A stretch of DNA of 64,000 nucleotides from an uncultured Myxococcales bacterium (GTDB lineage: Bacteria; Myxococcota_A; Polyangia; Polyangiales; Polyangiaceae), in NCBI GenBank assembly GCA_937902985.1, contig CALFNG010000400.1, positions 1 to 64,000 on the forward strand. The letters run 5' to 3'. Shown in pieces: positions 34,362 to 45,545 of this stretch. Each line of letters begins with the position of its first letter. Position 1 is the first letter of the stretch. The notes under the pieces are model-generated. The model was not told the DNA's origin and did no database searches. It saw only the letters and a program-made list of their open reading frames with translations. The position numbers were made by a program, and so were the translations under genes.

Positions 34362-36242
34362 CTACGAGACCAGCGGTTTTTCGTTGAGCAGCACCGGCCG
34401 CGACGACTTCTTGCTCGATCGCAGGAAGTAGATGCCGCCGTAAAGGCCCCACAAGGCGCAGACGCCGAGCGCGATGAACGGCTCCTTCACGCTCATCCCG
34501 CTGACCGCGAACGGTCCGACGATATAGAAGAGCATGCAGGCGAGGTTCGCGACGAGCCCGAAGAGGGGCACGACGAAGTGCTTGAACCCGTGGAAGCTGT
34601 CGTGCTCGCGAAAGGCCACGATCGCGACCAGGCACGTGATCATGTAGAGGAGGAACGTCCCGAAGTTACTGACCAGCGTGACGATGACCAGCGTGTTCGG
34701 CAGCTTGGAGATCACGTCGGGGTTGAAGATGCCGATGCTGTACCAGATGTTGTGGTACTTCGGGTCGAGCGGTGCGGGCGACGTTCCGCCGAGGTAAACG
34801 GTGACCGTGATCATGCCGATGAAGATCGACAGGATCGCCAGCGTCCAGATCGATCGGTGCGGCGTGTTCTTCGTTCCGTGGAGCATTCCGAAGTGCGCAG
34901 GGACCTCGTCGTCCTTGCCCATCGCGTAGGTGACGCGAGCGCCCGTGTTGATGCACGACAGCGTCGTGCCGATGAGCGCGAGGAACACCGTCAGCGCCTG
35001 GACGAGCATGAACGCGCGGCCTGCGCTGTAAGAGCCGAAGAGCCACGTCCCCGCGAGGACCATCATGTCTCCGAGCGGAGCGCCGGACGCGGCCGCGTTC
35101 GGCAAGGTGTACCCTTTGCTCAGGAAGTAGTTCGCCGCGAAGTACTCGATCAGGTAGCAAAACACTCCCTGGATGGCGAGCGACAGGAGCACCGCCTTCG
35201 GGATGTCGCGCTTCGCGTTCTTGGCTTCTTCGCCCATCGCGGTGACCGACTCGAAGCCGACCAAGATGAGGATGGCGACGCACGCCTGGATGAACATCAA
35301 CGAGAAGCCGTGCGGCGCGATGACCGAGCTGGCCGTGGTGTGGAACTGGAAGTGCGGGGTCAGGTCCTTGGGGTGATCCGAGTCGCTGGGCTCCATCGTG
35401 GTGGCATCGCCGTCGCCGTACGTGAGCGTGAAGGGGACCGCCTTGCCGTCCTTCATCTCGGGGACGGGATCGCCGGTCTTCTCGTCGACCTTGTTCTGCA
35501 TGACGGGCTGGCCCGAACCGTCGACCTTGGGTTTCCCGTCTTCGACGACCTGCTCCTGGGCCACGACGTAGTCGAGGGGGGTCCCGTTCACGAGCTGCAG
35601 GCCCTGCGAGCCCTCGGGGTGCTGCACGCGATAGGCGATCGCGATGACGGAGAAAACGAGGAGAGCGGTGATCTGGATGACGTTGATCGCGACGCTCACG
35701 CCGGTCGACCCGCTGACCCCGCGGAACGCGATGTACGCGACGCCCAGCGCGAAGACGATGCAGAAGAGGTACATGAAGAGCGGGCTGTTGAACCCGCCGC
35801 TGAAGGTGTCGGGAAAGAACTGGTTCAGGAGGTAGCCGCTGAGCAGCGCGGTCACCCCGACCATGCATCCCGGATACACCCAGTAGTAGAGATGACTGGC
35901 CCACCCGGTGATGAACTTCGCCATGCGGGCGAACTTGAAGGCCTTGGTCTTCGAGAGGAACGCCTGCTCGGCGAAGAAGTACGAAGAACCTGCGCCGGGG
36001 TAGAGCTTCGAGAGCTCCGCGTAGCTGATTGCCGTCGCGAAGCAGAGAAGCAGCGCAGCCACGATGCCAAACCACATGGCGCTGCCCGCCATGGGCGCGC
36101 CGTAGATGGCCTGGATCTGAAATGTGAGCCACAAGAAGGCGCCCGGCGCGATCAGCGCCATGGCGTTGACGGTTAACCCCGTGAGGCCGAGCGTGGCTCG
36201 GCTCGAGGGCGGTGACGACTCGGGTTTCGACGATTCAGCCAT
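34362..36242 (-). CDS. APC-superfamily amino-acid permease
   Basis: A 626-residue transporter with about 12 membrane segments. The N-terminal core reads GLTVNAMALIAPGAFLWLTF and later AISYAELSKLYPGAGSSYFF, typical of the APC amino-acid/polyamine family. Between two helices there is an unusual hydrophilic insert of about 100 residues (GKPKVDGSGQPVMQN, VDEKTGDPVPEMKDGKAVPF), outside the conserved fold. The start ATG at 36242 has AGGGGA upstream; an upstream extension is basic and not family-like. The substrate is unknown. A strong terminator follows. Confidence 0.88.
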   Translation of the reverse strand: MAESSKPESSPPSSRATLGLTGLTVNAMALIAPGAFLWLTFQIQAIYGAPMAGSAMWFGIVAALLLCFATAISYAELSKLYPGAGSSYFFAEQAFLSKTKAFKFARMAKFITGWASHLYYWVYPGCMVGVTALLSGYLLNQFFPDTFSGGFNSPLFMYLFCIVFALGVAYIAFRGVSGSTGVSVAINVIQITALLVFSVIAIAYRVQHPEGSQGLQLVNGTPLDYVVAQEQVVEDGKPKVDGSGQPVMQNKVDEKTGDPVPEMKDGKAVPFTLTYGDGDATTMEPSDSDHPKDLTPHFQFHTTASSVIAPHGFSLMFIQACVAILILVGFESVTAMGEEAKNAKRDIPKAVLLSLAIQGVFCYLIEYFAANYFLSKGYTLPNAAASGAPLGDMMVLAGTWLFGSYSAGRAFMLVQALTVFLALIGTTLSCINTGARVTYAMGKDDEVPAHFGMLHGTKNTPHRSIWTLAILSIFIGMITVTVYLGGTSPAPLDPKYHNIWYSIGIFNPDVISKLPNTLVIVTLVSNFGTFLLYMITCLVAIVAFREHDSFHGFKHFVVPLFGLVANLACMLFYIVGPFAVSGMSVKEPFIALGVCALWGLYGGIYFLRSSKKSSRPVLLNEKPLVS

Positions 36243-36410
36243 TTGAGGATCCCCTTTAGGTGGGCGCAACCTACCGAGGCGACTGTTTCGCGACATATTG
36301 AGCCCACGTTTCCGGTGCGTTTCGTAGCGCACGGGACGGTACGGAGACCGTCAAAGCGCGTGAATTGCGCCGATACGCCTCGATTCATGGAATAGTCGCC
36401 GGCCGTAGCG

Positions 36411-37232
36411 ATGCCGGAGTCGGACCCCCTCGCCGTGCCCGCATGGAGCGTCGATTTCGCCATTGCTTCGGATCGAGGCACCGAACGCAACGACAATGAA
36501 GACGCGTGCGGTTCGTACATCGAAAGCCCGACCCACGTGGTGGTCTGCATCGCCGACGGCGTGAGCGGCGAGCAAGGGGGCGAGATCGCGAGCCAGACCG
36601 CGATCGACGTGACGCTGCGCGCCTACAAGGAGGGCCCGGCGTCATGGGGGCCGATGAAGCGGCTCTATCGCGCCTTGCAGCAAGCGAACATCGAGATTCA
36701 CGATCGCGCGCTCGTGGTGACCGAGCTCCGGCGAATGTCGACCACCATGACCGCCGTCGCCGTCGAGGGAGGCATGGCGTACGCGGCGCACGTCGGAGAC
36801 AGTCGCCTCTATCTGATCCGCGGCGACGCGATCGTCCAGAAGACGAAGGACCATACGGTGGCGGGCGAGCGCAGGCGCCTGGGGCTCATCGGCGCGGAGC
36901 GCGCGAAGGTGCACCCCGAACGCCACGTGCTCACGCGAAGCCTGGGGCGAGAGCTCATCACCGCGGTCGATCGCCTGTCGTTCCCCGTCGCCGGGGGCGA
37001 CACGCTCGTCGTGTGCAGCGACGGCCTCTACAACGTGCTCGGCGACGAAGACGTCCGCACATCGGGGTCGCTGGCGGGCGCGCCCCGCGGCTGTCGCGCA
37101 CTCATCGACGCGGCGAACTCACGCGGAACCCCCGACAACCTGAGCGTCGCGCTCGTGAAGATCGCGGGACGCACGCCCGAGAACCAGGCACCGGGGCTGC
37201 GCGCTCTGCTGGCAAAGCTCGTGGGACGCTGA
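36411..37232 (+). CDS. PP2C-family Ser/Thr phosphatase
   Basis: A 273-residue soluble phosphatase that removes phosphate from proteins, the natural opponent of the kinases here. The metal-binding motifs are intact: RGTERNDNEDACG, CIADGVSGEQGG, VVCSDGLYN and GTPDNLSVAL. It is about 150 bp from the divergent permease, so it has its own promoter. Starts at ATG 36411. No regulatory domain is attached. Confidence 0.95.
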   Translation: MPESDPLAVPAWSVDFAIASDRGTERNDNEDACGSYIESPTHVVVCIADGVSGEQGGEIASQTAIDVTLRAYKEGPASWGPMKRLYRALQQANIEIHDRALVVTELRRMSTTMTAVAVEGGMAYAAHVGDSRLYLIRGDAIVQKTKDHTVAGERRRLGLIGAERAKVHPERHVLTRSLGRELITAVDRLSFPVAGGDTLVVCSDGLYNVLGDEDVRTSGSLAGAPRGCRALIDAANSRGTPDNLSVALVKIAGRTPENQAPGLRALLAKLVGR

Positions 37233-37508
37233 CGCCAGGACTCGGCCTGTTCGGCTAGGGAGCCAATAGCGCGTAGGCCCGAGTGCGCTGCGTCTCCCCG
37301 CTTGCCTCTCGAGGTCACATCGCTTGCGAGCCAAAAGCGGCACACTCCCTCGTGCTCGCTCTCGAGCGTGAGCCGACGGGCATTGCAGACGTTACAGCCG
37401 GCGGCCTCGTGGACACAATCGCGGGGAGCTGCGGATTCATCAGCCTGCCCGCTTTCGAGCATCCACCGCCGCGCCGGCCGCCGCGTGTGGCACTCTAACG
37501 GGATCCCG

Positions 37509-37838
37509 ATGCCCATCCTCTTCGCCCTCGCGGTCGTCATCGCCGCGCTCGCGCTCTGGGCTTCGGCTCGCGCCGCGATCACCGTGTGTGTCCTCGAGGT
37601 CACGGGCGGCAAGATCGAGGTCCGGCGCGGCGCCATCGCACCTCGGGTGCTCGCGGATCTTGAGGACGTGATGGAACGACCCAAGGTCGCCACGGCGACG
37701 CTTCGCGTCGTGCGGAACGCCGGGCGGGCTCGACTCGAGATCCAGGGCACGATGTCCGAGCAGCAGAAGCAGCGCCTTCGCAACGTCGTGGGCGCGCTGC
37801 CGCTCACCAAGCTCGCGAACGGACGGCGACGGCGATGA
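37509..37838 (+). CDS. DUF3634-like small membrane protein
   Basis: A 109-residue protein with one N-terminal helix (MPILFALAVVIAALALWASA) and a basic cytoplasmic domain (VLEVTGGKIEVRRGAIAPRVLADLEDVM) that resembles DUF3634. The ATG at 37509 has GGGA upstream; a much longer frame to 37302 is not supported. The stop overlaps the start of the broken SGNH gene by ATGA. Function unknown. Confidence 0.72.
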   Translation: MPILFALAVVIAALALWASARAAITVCVLEVTGGKIEVRRGAIAPRVLADLEDVMERPKVATATLRVVRNAGRARLEIQGTMSEQQKQRLRNVVGALPLTKLANGRRRR

Positions 37839-38657
37839 CCGGGCGAGAAAGCACCTCGTTCGCCTCGTTCGTCTCGACGATCGCGCTCGCCAGCGTCACG
37901 GCCCGGTGCGCGGCCGCCCCAGTCGATGTGCCTCCGCGCGACCTCGGGTCGATCGCGTCCGCGGCGCCATCGCCCCCAAGCGAACCCGCACCCGCAGCCT
38001 CGTCACCGGCGTCGGCCGAACCGGCCGCTCCAACCGTGGTCTCGCCGAGCCCCGTGAGCTACCTCGAAGGCGCGCCGCGGCTCGATGCCCTCTTCCGAGC
38101 AGGTGGCGCACCGGAGTCCGCGCCTCGTCATCTTCGCCTACGGCACCAACGAGGCCGTCGAGCCCAGGCTGACCGACGCCGCATATGAGCGGAGCTCGAA
38201 GGAGCTCCTCGGCCGCGTCGCGCGGGCCGCGCCGTGCCTCTTGCTCGGGCCGCCCGACCTGGCTCGCAAGAACGAAGTCACTGGAGAGTGGACGACCGTG
38301 CCGCGCCTCCTCGAGATCGTGGCGATGCAGAGACGGATCGCGGCCGAAGCGGGGTGCGCCTTTTACGATCAGCTGGCGGCGATGGGCGGCGCCGGATCGG
38401 TCGCCGTATGGGCCGCCGAGCCCGAGCCGCGCGCACGCAAAGATCGAGTCCACCTCACGGCCCGCGGTTACGCGCAGATCGCGACGTCGTTCGCGGCCGA
38501 CCTGCTCCACGCCTACGACCAGTGGCGCGCCGCGCGAGCGTCGTCGCCGGCCGTGGCCGCGCGCGCCCCTGACGAGGCGGCGGGCCCTCGGTCTTCTTTC
38601 GCCTACGGCGAGCTGCTCGAGCCGGGGTCGGCGCAGCAGCGAAAGCCGGTGGAGTAG
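37835..38657 (+). pseudogene. broken SGNH/GDSL hydrolase, internal deletion plus frameshift
   Basis: The N-terminal part (37835 on) has a signal-like stretch and a Pro/Ala linker, ending near LDALFRAGG at about 38105. A different frame continues with SPRLVIFAYGTNEAVEPRL, then LLLGPPDLAR, then KDRVHLTARGYAQIATSFA, which are the central and C-terminal blocks of an SGNH-type hydrolase (the final D..H pair is present). The first block with the catalytic Ser (GDS) is absent, so this is a deletion as well as a frameshift. The 3' end overlaps the FGE-like gene on the other strand (38603-38657). Intact family members probably act on cell-wall or surface acyl groups. Confidence 0.65.
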
Positions 38658-39448
38658 TCGTGATAGACGAAATCGTGCGCCACCGTCTTGTAGCTGCAGC
38701 CGTCGCCGTTCCGGTGCGTGTCGAGGTAGTAACCGCCCTGGAACGTGCCGTTCGGATCGCTCGTCCACTCGTGGAGGTTGCCGACCATGTCGTAGACGCC
38801 GTAGTCGTTCGTGCACCCTTCGTGGGAGCCCGTTGGAGAGAGCGTCCCGGCGAGCTGATTCAGGCGCGGGTCGTTCATCTCCTTCGCGCCGATCGGCGTC
38901 GAGGTCGATGGAGACAGGAAGCTCGGATAGTAGCGGACCATCGGGCTGCGCCCGCGGTCGTTGCACCGGCCCGCGACGCGCGCGGCGCCGTATCCGAACT
39001 TGTTCTCGTCGGGCCCCATGCACGCCTTTCGCCACTCGGCGGGGGCGCAGAGGCGCTTGCCCGCAGCCGAGCACGCGCGGGCTGCCTGGGAACCGCTGAT
39101 GTACCCCTGCGGGTAGACGCCGGGTCGGGTGACCGCGCGGAGCTGATGGCCCGTCTCGGCGGCACGGAACGGAGACCAGGGAATCTCGTGACCGTCGGCC
39201 GCGAGCTCGACGAGCGACGCCTCCCAGCGGTCGACACAGAATCGATGATCGATGTCAGCCATGCCCGGAGGGCACGTCCCCTCGCTGTTGGGCTGCAGCG
39301 TCTGGCTCTCGGCGACGGTCAGCGTGCGCACGCGGCGGCTGAGCCGCTGCGGCGCGCGCCCTGCGCTCTGCGGCGCCGGATCGTCGGCGCTCGCCTCTAG
39401 CGGGCGCATGGCGAGGATGGCGATCCCCGCTGCAAACACGGGGGCCAA
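38603..39448 (-). CDS. FGE/SUMF1-domain exported protein
   Basis: A 281-residue protein of the formylglycine-generating-enzyme sulfatase-modifying fold: FCVDRWEASLVEL, then GKRLCAPAEWRKACMGP, then YDMVGNLHEWTSD, then STGFRCC. Many bacterial members are not true FGEs and bind surface partners; the classic FGE active-site cysteine pair is not clear. The frame opens at TTG 39448 with a signal-like N-terminus. A perfect ribosome-binding site (AGGAGGA, 39497-39491) and an ATG at 39483 lie upstream but one base out of frame, so the true start may need a one-base correction. Confidence 0.8.
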   Translation of the reverse strand: MAPVFAAGIAILAMRPLEASADDPAPQSAGRAPQRLSRRVRTLTVAESQTLQPNSEGTCPPGMADIDHRFCVDRWEASLVELAADGHEIPWSPFRAAETGHQLRAVTRPGVYPQGYISGSQAARACSAAGKRLCAPAEWRKACMGPDENKFGYGAARVAGRCNDRGRSPMVRYYPSFLSPSTSTPIGAKEMNDPRLNQLAGTLSPTGSHEGCTNDYGVYDMVGNLHEWTSDPNGTFQGGYYLDTHRNGDGCSYKTVAHDFVYHDYSTGFRCCADPGSSSSP

Positions 39449-39534
39449 GGCGAGGGGCAGTCGAAGAGCCAGACTCCCAGCATTAACAGATCCTCCTACC
39501 GAGGGGAAGATATTGGTTTCGCTCGACCCTCTCT

Positions 39535-39562
39535 AGATCGCAGATCGCAGATCGCAGATCGC
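39535..39562. repeat. 7-bp tandem repeat, four copies
   Basis: Four perfect copies of AGATCGC at 39535-39541, 39542-39548, 39549-39555 and 39556-39562. It lies about 50 bp upstream of the complete inverted-repeat element B and about 50 bp above the FGE-like gene's candidate start. Confidence 0.95.
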
Positions 39563-39613
39563 ATCGCGCGCATCTTTACGTACCCGCTTGCCGTACCCGC
39601 ACCGGAGGAGGCG

Positions 39614-39807
39614 CCGAGAAACCGCAAAGGCGCGGAAGGATTTGGGGTTCAGAGAAGCCGAGTGTGGCGAGGGACGCTCGACCACGCACCCTACGACGCA
39701 GCGCGACGCAACACGAAGGCGCGCGATGCGACGAGACCCCACCTCGCCCTCTCTCTGTCTCGAACCCCAGCTTTCTTTTGCGCCTTTGCGCCTCTGCGGT
39801 TTCTCGG
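39614..39807. repeat. dispersed inverted-repeat element B (complete)
   Basis: The two arms are about 60 bp each. Left arm 39614-39673 starts CCGAGAAACCGCAAAGGCGC; the right arm ends at 39807 with its reverse complement, GCCTCTGCGGTTTCTCGG. The arms are imperfect, with short indels, and the loop is about 70 bp. It sits between the divergent FGE-like gene and a small plus-strand gene. It matches the half copy at 7648 and shares arm sequence with elements C, D and E. Confidence 0.8.
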
Positions 39808-40000
39808 TCGGTTTCTCGGGCCACCTGGCTGGACAGGCCACGATCCGTCCGGGACACGAGGCGCACGCAGACCTTTCGACGGAGTTCTCGGGAGATCGCG
39901 GCACCCGAACGCCGTGACCCGCGCGGCACGCCCATCGCAATCGTCTCGGTTCACCGCGACCCACCGCGACATGGTGGGCGCGCAAACGGAGAGGTCTGTC

Positions 40001-40261
40001 ATGGAAGAGACGATCAGCAAGAACATGAAGTCGGTCTACACGGTCGTCGATCGCGGTCAGGGCAAGTCGACCTGGGTGCGCGTCGGCGTCGGGTTTACGA
40101 ACCGCGACGGTTCGCTCAATCTCAGGCTCGACGCGATCCCGGTGAACGGCATGCTGCAGGTCCGGGAGTGGGAGCCGGGCGATCGCCGCCCGGACTCGGC
40201 CGACACACAGACGCGACCGCGCCTTCCCGCGCGCGACCAGCCGCTCGATTCGGTGGTCTGA
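40001..40261 (+). CDS. small conserved protein, unknown function
   Basis: An 86-residue protein starting MEETISKNMKSVYTVVDRGQ, with GAGAGG about 7 bases before the ATG. The central part (WVRVGVGFTNRDGSLNLRLD, then PVNGMLQVREWEP) is a short beta-rich pattern I have seen as a conserved hypothetical in related genomes, without a named function. The C-terminus is basic and disordered. It is 11 bp upstream of the ComEA-like gene and probably in the same operon. Confidence 0.7.
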   Translation: MEETISKNMKSVYTVVDRGQGKSTWVRVGVGFTNRDGSLNLRLDAIPVNGMLQVREWEPGDRRPDSADTQTRPRLPARDQPLDSVV

Positions 40262-40272
40262 GGCGAGGCGCG

Positions 40273-40875
40273 ATGAGCTCCCCCAGCCCCCGAATCGCCG
40301 GGGCGCTGTCGCGCCTGGTGGCGCGCGTGATCGGCTCGCGTTTCGCGAAGCCGATCGCGCGCGCCGCCCTCGTCGCGGCAGGCCTGGTGCTTCTCGCCGT
40401 CATCGGCCGCGCCAGCGCGGCGGGTGCGCTCGGCTTCGCCGCTCCCGTCGTCGGACCCGACGCAGCTGGGGCGGCTCCATCACCTGCTGGCGCTGCGGCG
40501 ATGTCCGCCGGGCCCCCGCCGTCTCCTGCCCCCGCGCTGGCCCTCGCGTCGCCCCTCGCGTCGCCCCTCACGGCCGCTCCTTCGGGAGCCCGAAGTCGAG
40601 CATCGAGCGACGATCCCGTCATTCTCAACACTGCCGCGGTCGACGACTTGCGGCGTTTGCCGGGCATCGGTCAGAAGCGCGCCGACGCGATCGTCGCGCT
40701 GAGAGCGCGTATGGGCCGGTTCCGGGCGGTCGAAGACCTCATGAAGGTCAAAGGCATCGGCCGGGCGATGCTCAAGCGCCTCCGGCCGCTCGTTCGTCTC
40801 GACCCGGCGCCGTTCGCACCGATCGCCGAACTCGCCCCCGCCGACGCCGGGCGTCCCCCGCTCAGCCCCCGTTGA
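40273..40875 (+). CDS. ComEA-like helix-hairpin-helix protein
   Basis: A 200-residue protein with one N-terminal membrane helix (AALVAAGLVLLAVIG), an Ala/Pro-rich spacer and a C-terminal HhH DNA-binding domain: ILNTAAVDDLRRLPGIGQKR, then LMKVKGIGRAMLKRLRPLV. This order matches ComEA, the DNA receptor for natural transformation. With comM at 2966 it hints at competence, but no comEC or pilus gene is here. It overlaps convergent hisG by 14 bp at the 3' ends. GAGGCG lies before the ATG. Confidence 0.85.
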   Translation: MSSPSPRIAGALSRLVARVIGSRFAKPIARAALVAAGLVLLAVIGRASAAGALGFAAPVVGPDAAGAAPSPAGAAAMSAGPPPSPAPALALASPLASPLTAAPSGARSRASSDDPVILNTAAVDDLRRLPGIGQKRADAIVALRARMGRFRAVEDLMKVKGIGRAMLKRLRPLVRLDPAPFAPIAELAPADAGRPPLSPR

Positions 40876-41503
40876 CAGCGCGTCGCAAGGCCTCGACGAA
40901 AGGCATGATCCGATCCTGCCGCAGCTTGTACGCGGCGCGATTGGCCACCAAGACGCTCGAGACGCGCACCACTTCTTCGCGCACTTCGAGGCCGTTTTGC
41001 ACGAGCGTCTCGCCGGTCTCGACGAGATCGACGATGACGTCGGACAGCCCCACGATGGGCGCGAGCTCGACCGACCCTTGCAGATAGATCACATCGGCTT
41101 GCACCCCACGGCGCGCGAAGTGCTCGGCAGCGATGTGCGGATACTTCGTGCCGACGCGGGGGACGCCGGCCGGCGGTGGACGACCCACGATCCCCGCCAC
41201 GACCATCCGGCAGACGCCCACCTTGAGGTCGAGCGGGCAGTACACATCGGCGGTTCGCTCGAGGAGCACGTCGCGGCCGCAGACTCCGAGGTCGGCCGCG
41301 CCGTACTCTACGTACGTCGGCACGTCGTCGGGCTTGAGGAGCAAGAAGCGAAGCCCGGCCGCCACCGATTCGCGCACGAGGGTCCGATCGTCGGCCAGCA
41401 GAGCGGCGACGTCGGCCCCCGCGCGCGATAGCAGCGGAGCCACCGCGCGGAGCACCCGGCCTTTCGGCAGGGCAACGGTGAGCGGCGCAATCGACGCGGT
41501 CAA
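40862..41503 (-). CDS. hisG: ATP phosphoribosyltransferase, short form (HisG)
   Basis: First enzyme of histidine synthesis: ATP plus PRPP to phosphoribosyl-ATP. The 213-residue length is the short HisG form, which needs HisZ as a regulatory subunit; no hisZ is in this window. Motifs: [18 protein letters not shown], then [16 protein letters not shown], then [16 protein letters not shown]. The start overlaps the murA stop by ATGA, so murA and hisG are translationally coupled. This is not a histidine operon context. Confidence 0.95.
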   Translation of the reverse strand: MTASIAPLTVALPKGRVLRAVAPLLSRAGADVAALLADDRTLVRESVAAGLRFLLLKPDDVPTYVEYGAADLGVCGRDVLLERTADVYCPLDLKVGVCRMVVAGIVGRPPPAGVPRVGTKYPHIAAEHFARRGVQADVIYLQGSVELAPIVGLSDVIVDLVETGETLVQNGLEVREEVVRVSSVLVANRAAYKLRQDRIMPFVEALRRAVNGG

Positions 41504-42783
41504 GCGTCCGCTCCCTTCACGCGTTCGATCTTGGCGCCGAGGCCTCGCATCTTCTCTTCGATGCGCTCGTAGCCCCGATCGATGTGGTAAACGCGGCGAA
41601 CTTCGGTCTCGTCTTCGGCGACCAGGCCGGCGATGACCAGCGACGCGCTCGCGCGGAGGTCGGTCGCCATCACGCTCGCTCCATAGAGCTTGTCGACGCC
41701 CTGGACGACGGCCGTGTTCCCTCGGAGCGCGATGCTCGCGCCCATTCGCTGGAGCTCCGGCACGTGCATGAACCGGTTCTCGAAGATGGTCTCACTGATG
41801 ACGCTCTCGCCTCGAGCGAAGCACATCAGTACCAAAAACTGGGCCTGCATGTCCGTCGGGAAGCCGGGGTGTGGGGCTGTCGTGACGTTCACCGCCTTGA
41901 GCGGCTTGTTTCGCCGGACCAGGATGTTCTGCCCTTCGGTCGCGATCTCGACCCCCGCCGCGCGCATCTTCACGATGAGCGGCTCGATGTCGCTGACCTC
42001 GGCCCCCTGGACCGTCACTTCGCCGCCCTCGGCGACCGCCGCGGCGATCATGTAGGTCCCGGTCTCGATGCGGTCGGGAATGATGGCGTGGTCGAACGGC
42101 GCGAGCTCGCCGCGCTCGGAGCCGCGGATGTGAATGACGTCGGTACCGGCGCCGTCGACCTCGGCGCCCATCTTGTTGAGCACGCGGGCCAGCTCCTCGA
42201 CCTCGGGCTCGCGCGCGCAGTTGACGAGCGTGGTGCGGCCCTTGGCGAGGGCCGCTGCCATCATCAGGTTCTCGGTCCCCGTGACCGTCGGGATGTCGAA
42301 GTACACTTCGCCCGCGCGCAGGCGGCCGCGGTCGCCGGGCCCCTCCACGTGCACGTAGCCACGCTCGAGGCGGATCTTGCACCCCATGGCCTCGAGGCCC
42401 TTGAGGTGCTGATCGATCGGCCTCGCGCCTATCGCGCAGCCGCCCGGAAGCGAGACCTTGGCGTGCCCGAAGCGCGCGACCAGGGGGCCGAGCACCAGCA
42501 CGCTCGCGCGCATTTGCTTGACGAGCTCGTACGGTGCCTCCGGGCGCACACTCGAGCCGGCGGCCACCTCGACCTCGGGCGCAGCGACCTTCACGTCACG
42601 CCCCAGAAAGCGGAGCAACGCGGCGGTCGTGTCGATGTCGCGCAGGGCAGGCACGTTGCGAAGGCGGCTCGCGCCATCCGAGAGGAGGGTCGCGCAGAGG
42701 ATGGGCAGGGCGGCGTTCTTGGCCCCACTGATTCGAACGGCGCCGCGGAGCGGCCCCCCCCCGCGAATACGGATAGCGTCCAT
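41500..42783 (-). CDS. murA: UDP-GlcNAc enolpyruvyl transferase (MurA)
   Basis: Commits UDP-GlcNAc to peptidoglycan synthesis. Full-length (427 residues). Key features: SGAKNAALP with Lys22, [10 protein letters not shown] with the catalytic Cys116 (equivalent to E. coli Cys115, so fosfomycin-sensitive in principle), and the conserved run [14 protein letters not shown]. The start ATG at 42783 matches family members; a TTG at 42819 would add 12 residues. The ribosome-binding site is weak. It is coupled by ATGA to hisG, with hemerythrin upstream. Confidence 0.97.
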   Translation of the reverse strand: MDAIRIRGGGPLRGAVRISGAKNAALPILCATLLSDGASRLRNVPALRDIDTTAALLRFLGRDVKVAAPEVEVAAGSSVRPEAPYELVKQMRASVLVLGPLVARFGHAKVSLPGGCAIGARPIDQHLKGLEAMGCKIRLERGYVHVEGPGDRGRLRAGEVYFDIPTVTGTENLMMAAALAKGRTTLVNCAREPEVEELARVLNKMGAEVDGAGTDVIHIRGSERGELAPFDHAIIPDRIETGTYMIAAAVAEGGEVTVQGAEVSDIEPLIVKMRAAGVEIATEGQNILVRRNKPLKAVNVTTAPHPGFPTDMQAQFLVLMCFARGESVISETIFENRFMHVPELQRMGASIALRGNTAVVQGVDKLYGASVMATDLRASASLVIAGLVAEDETEVRRVYHIDRGYERIEEKMRGLGAKIERVKGADA

Positions 42784-42892
42784 GCTCCGTTTGTTGCCTG
42801 AATTCTCGGCCCCGGCCAAGTAGCAGGCACCGGCCGGCGACGCCGACCCCGAAACGGGGAGCGGAACTGCCGCGTCCGACTTGCCTCGAAGA

Positions 42893-43423
42893 CTAATTTT
42901 CGGTCAAGGAGGGGAGGCGAACCCCGCGCATCACCCGGTCGCGCGTGGGGAGCATAGCCGCATGGGTCTCGGTCGTGACGATCCAGATGGGGGGGCGCGA
43001 CCCTTCGACCTCGGCGCCGAGCGACTCGAGCCGCGAGGCCGAGACCATCGCTTCGACGCGCGGGAAGATCTCGGTCTCTTCGGCCTGCACGTGGTGTGAG
43101 AAGAGCGTTCGCAGGGCCTCGAAGCGCGGCGTGAACGCTGGCGTGTGGAGGCTGGTCGCGAGGACGCGCCGGAGCTGGACGCGCAGCATGAAGTGCTCGT
43201 CTGGGACGCGGCCGCCGACGTCGCCGGGCCCCCGCGTGCGGCCGAGGACAGCGCGCGCCGCGGGATAAAAGATCGTCTCTTCGGCCGCCATATGGGCGAT
43301 GAGCTCTTCGGTCAGACGCGATGCGGCGCGCGCCCGCTGGGGGCGACGTGTCTCGTGCGCGACGTCGTCGAACAACGCTTCGATCGCCCGGTGCTGGGCC
43401 ATGAGCAGGTGGGTGGCGTTCAT
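42893..43423 (-). CDS. hemerythrin HHE-domain protein
   Basis: A 176-residue protein with an HHE cation-binding fold: [16 protein letters not shown], then [16 protein letters not shown], then [13 protein letters not shown], then [19 protein letters not shown]. The helix-borne His/Glu residues would hold a di-iron site for O2 or NO sensing or iron handling. Start ATG 43423. An upstream extension to 43492 is not family-like. It lies upstream of murA on the same strand, 109 bp away. Confidence 0.9.
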   Translation of the reverse strand: MNATHLLMAQHRAIEALFDDVAHETRRPQRARAASRLTEELIAHMAAEETIFYPAARAVLGRTRGPGDVGGRVPDEHFMLRVQLRRVLATSLHTPAFTPRFEALRTLFSHHVQAEETEIFPRVEAMVSASRLESLGAEVEGSRPPIWIVTTETHAAMLPTRDRVMRGVRLPSLTEN

Positions 43424-43719
43424 CGCTGTCGCTCGTTCTTGGTCTCGGAAAGTTGCGGTTCGGCGAAGGCTCTGTGCCTTCTTCCAGAGCAACCGCTCTC
43501 GCCGGCGCGTTGTGCCCCGGTAAGCATCGGACAGTCGTGCGACGATGGGTGCTGGCGCGTCAGGCGCGTCCCAAGCAGCTCTTGGACCAACGCGCGAGGT
43601 CGCCCGAGGCAGATCAAACAGCGAGATCTCGTGGCAATCCGCTGAGGCAATCAGCCACGTGAGTCAAACCGCCGCGCGGCATCTCAAGCAAACCCGGGCC
43701 AATCTTCCCTCGCACGGGA
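43424..43719. other. intergenic region upstream of hemerythrin
   Basis: About 300 bp between hemerythrin's start and element C. It should hold the hemerythrin/murA/hisG promoter. I see no clear promoter hexamers, hairpin or short gene in it. Confidence 0.4.
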
Positions 43720-43954
43720 CGCGCGAGAGAGAGGAGATTGGCCGCGGAGGCGCAGAGACGCAGAGAGACAAGAGGGCTCGAGAGCGGTCCAGCTCGCGAC
43801 GTGCTCGTCAGGCGAGCAACGACCGTCGCCGCCGCGACATGTTCCCCGATCGTCCAAGGCCAGCACATCCATGCAAACCAAGGGTCTTCGACCCCCCTCA
43901 TCTCTGCTCTGCGCTCTCCGCGCCTCGGCGGCCAATCTCCCTCTCCCGACGCGC
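43720..43954. repeat. dispersed inverted-repeat element C (complete)
   Basis: The left arm (about 43720-43790) contains GAGATTGGCCGCGGAGGCGC; the right arm (about 43885-43954) carries its reverse complement, GCGCCTCGGCGGCCAATCTC. The central 90 bp are unrelated. It begins 28 bp beyond the glmU stop. The right arm is nearly identical over 26 bp to that of element E 17 kb away. Confidence 0.85.
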
Positions 43955-43981
43955 CCACGCGGACGGACAGCGAGCCACGCG

Positions 43982-45409
<1,428 letters not shown>

Positions 45410-45497
45410 GCTTTCCCTTCTTCGTCCCTTGTGTTCCGTGCGTCCGCTCGAGACGTGCGCCCGACCGAGTCGCGCAAACTATTGCACAGGCACGTAG

Positions 45498-45518
45498 GAC
45501 AGGTCCCTGTCTACAATG
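45498..45518 (+). promoter_or_regulatory. palindromic operator-like site with adjoining -10 box
   Basis: A perfect inverted repeat, GACAGG-TC-CCTGTC (45498-45511), is followed immediately by TACAAT (45513-45518), a good -10 hexamer. It is 28-48 bp upstream of the ATG at 45546, whose ribosome-binding site GGAGGA is also strong. A repressor bound here would block the promoter. Which protein binds is unknown. The -35 box is not clear. Confidence 0.5.
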
Positions 45519-45545
45519 TACGCACCTGAAGTTGGAGGAACTTAC

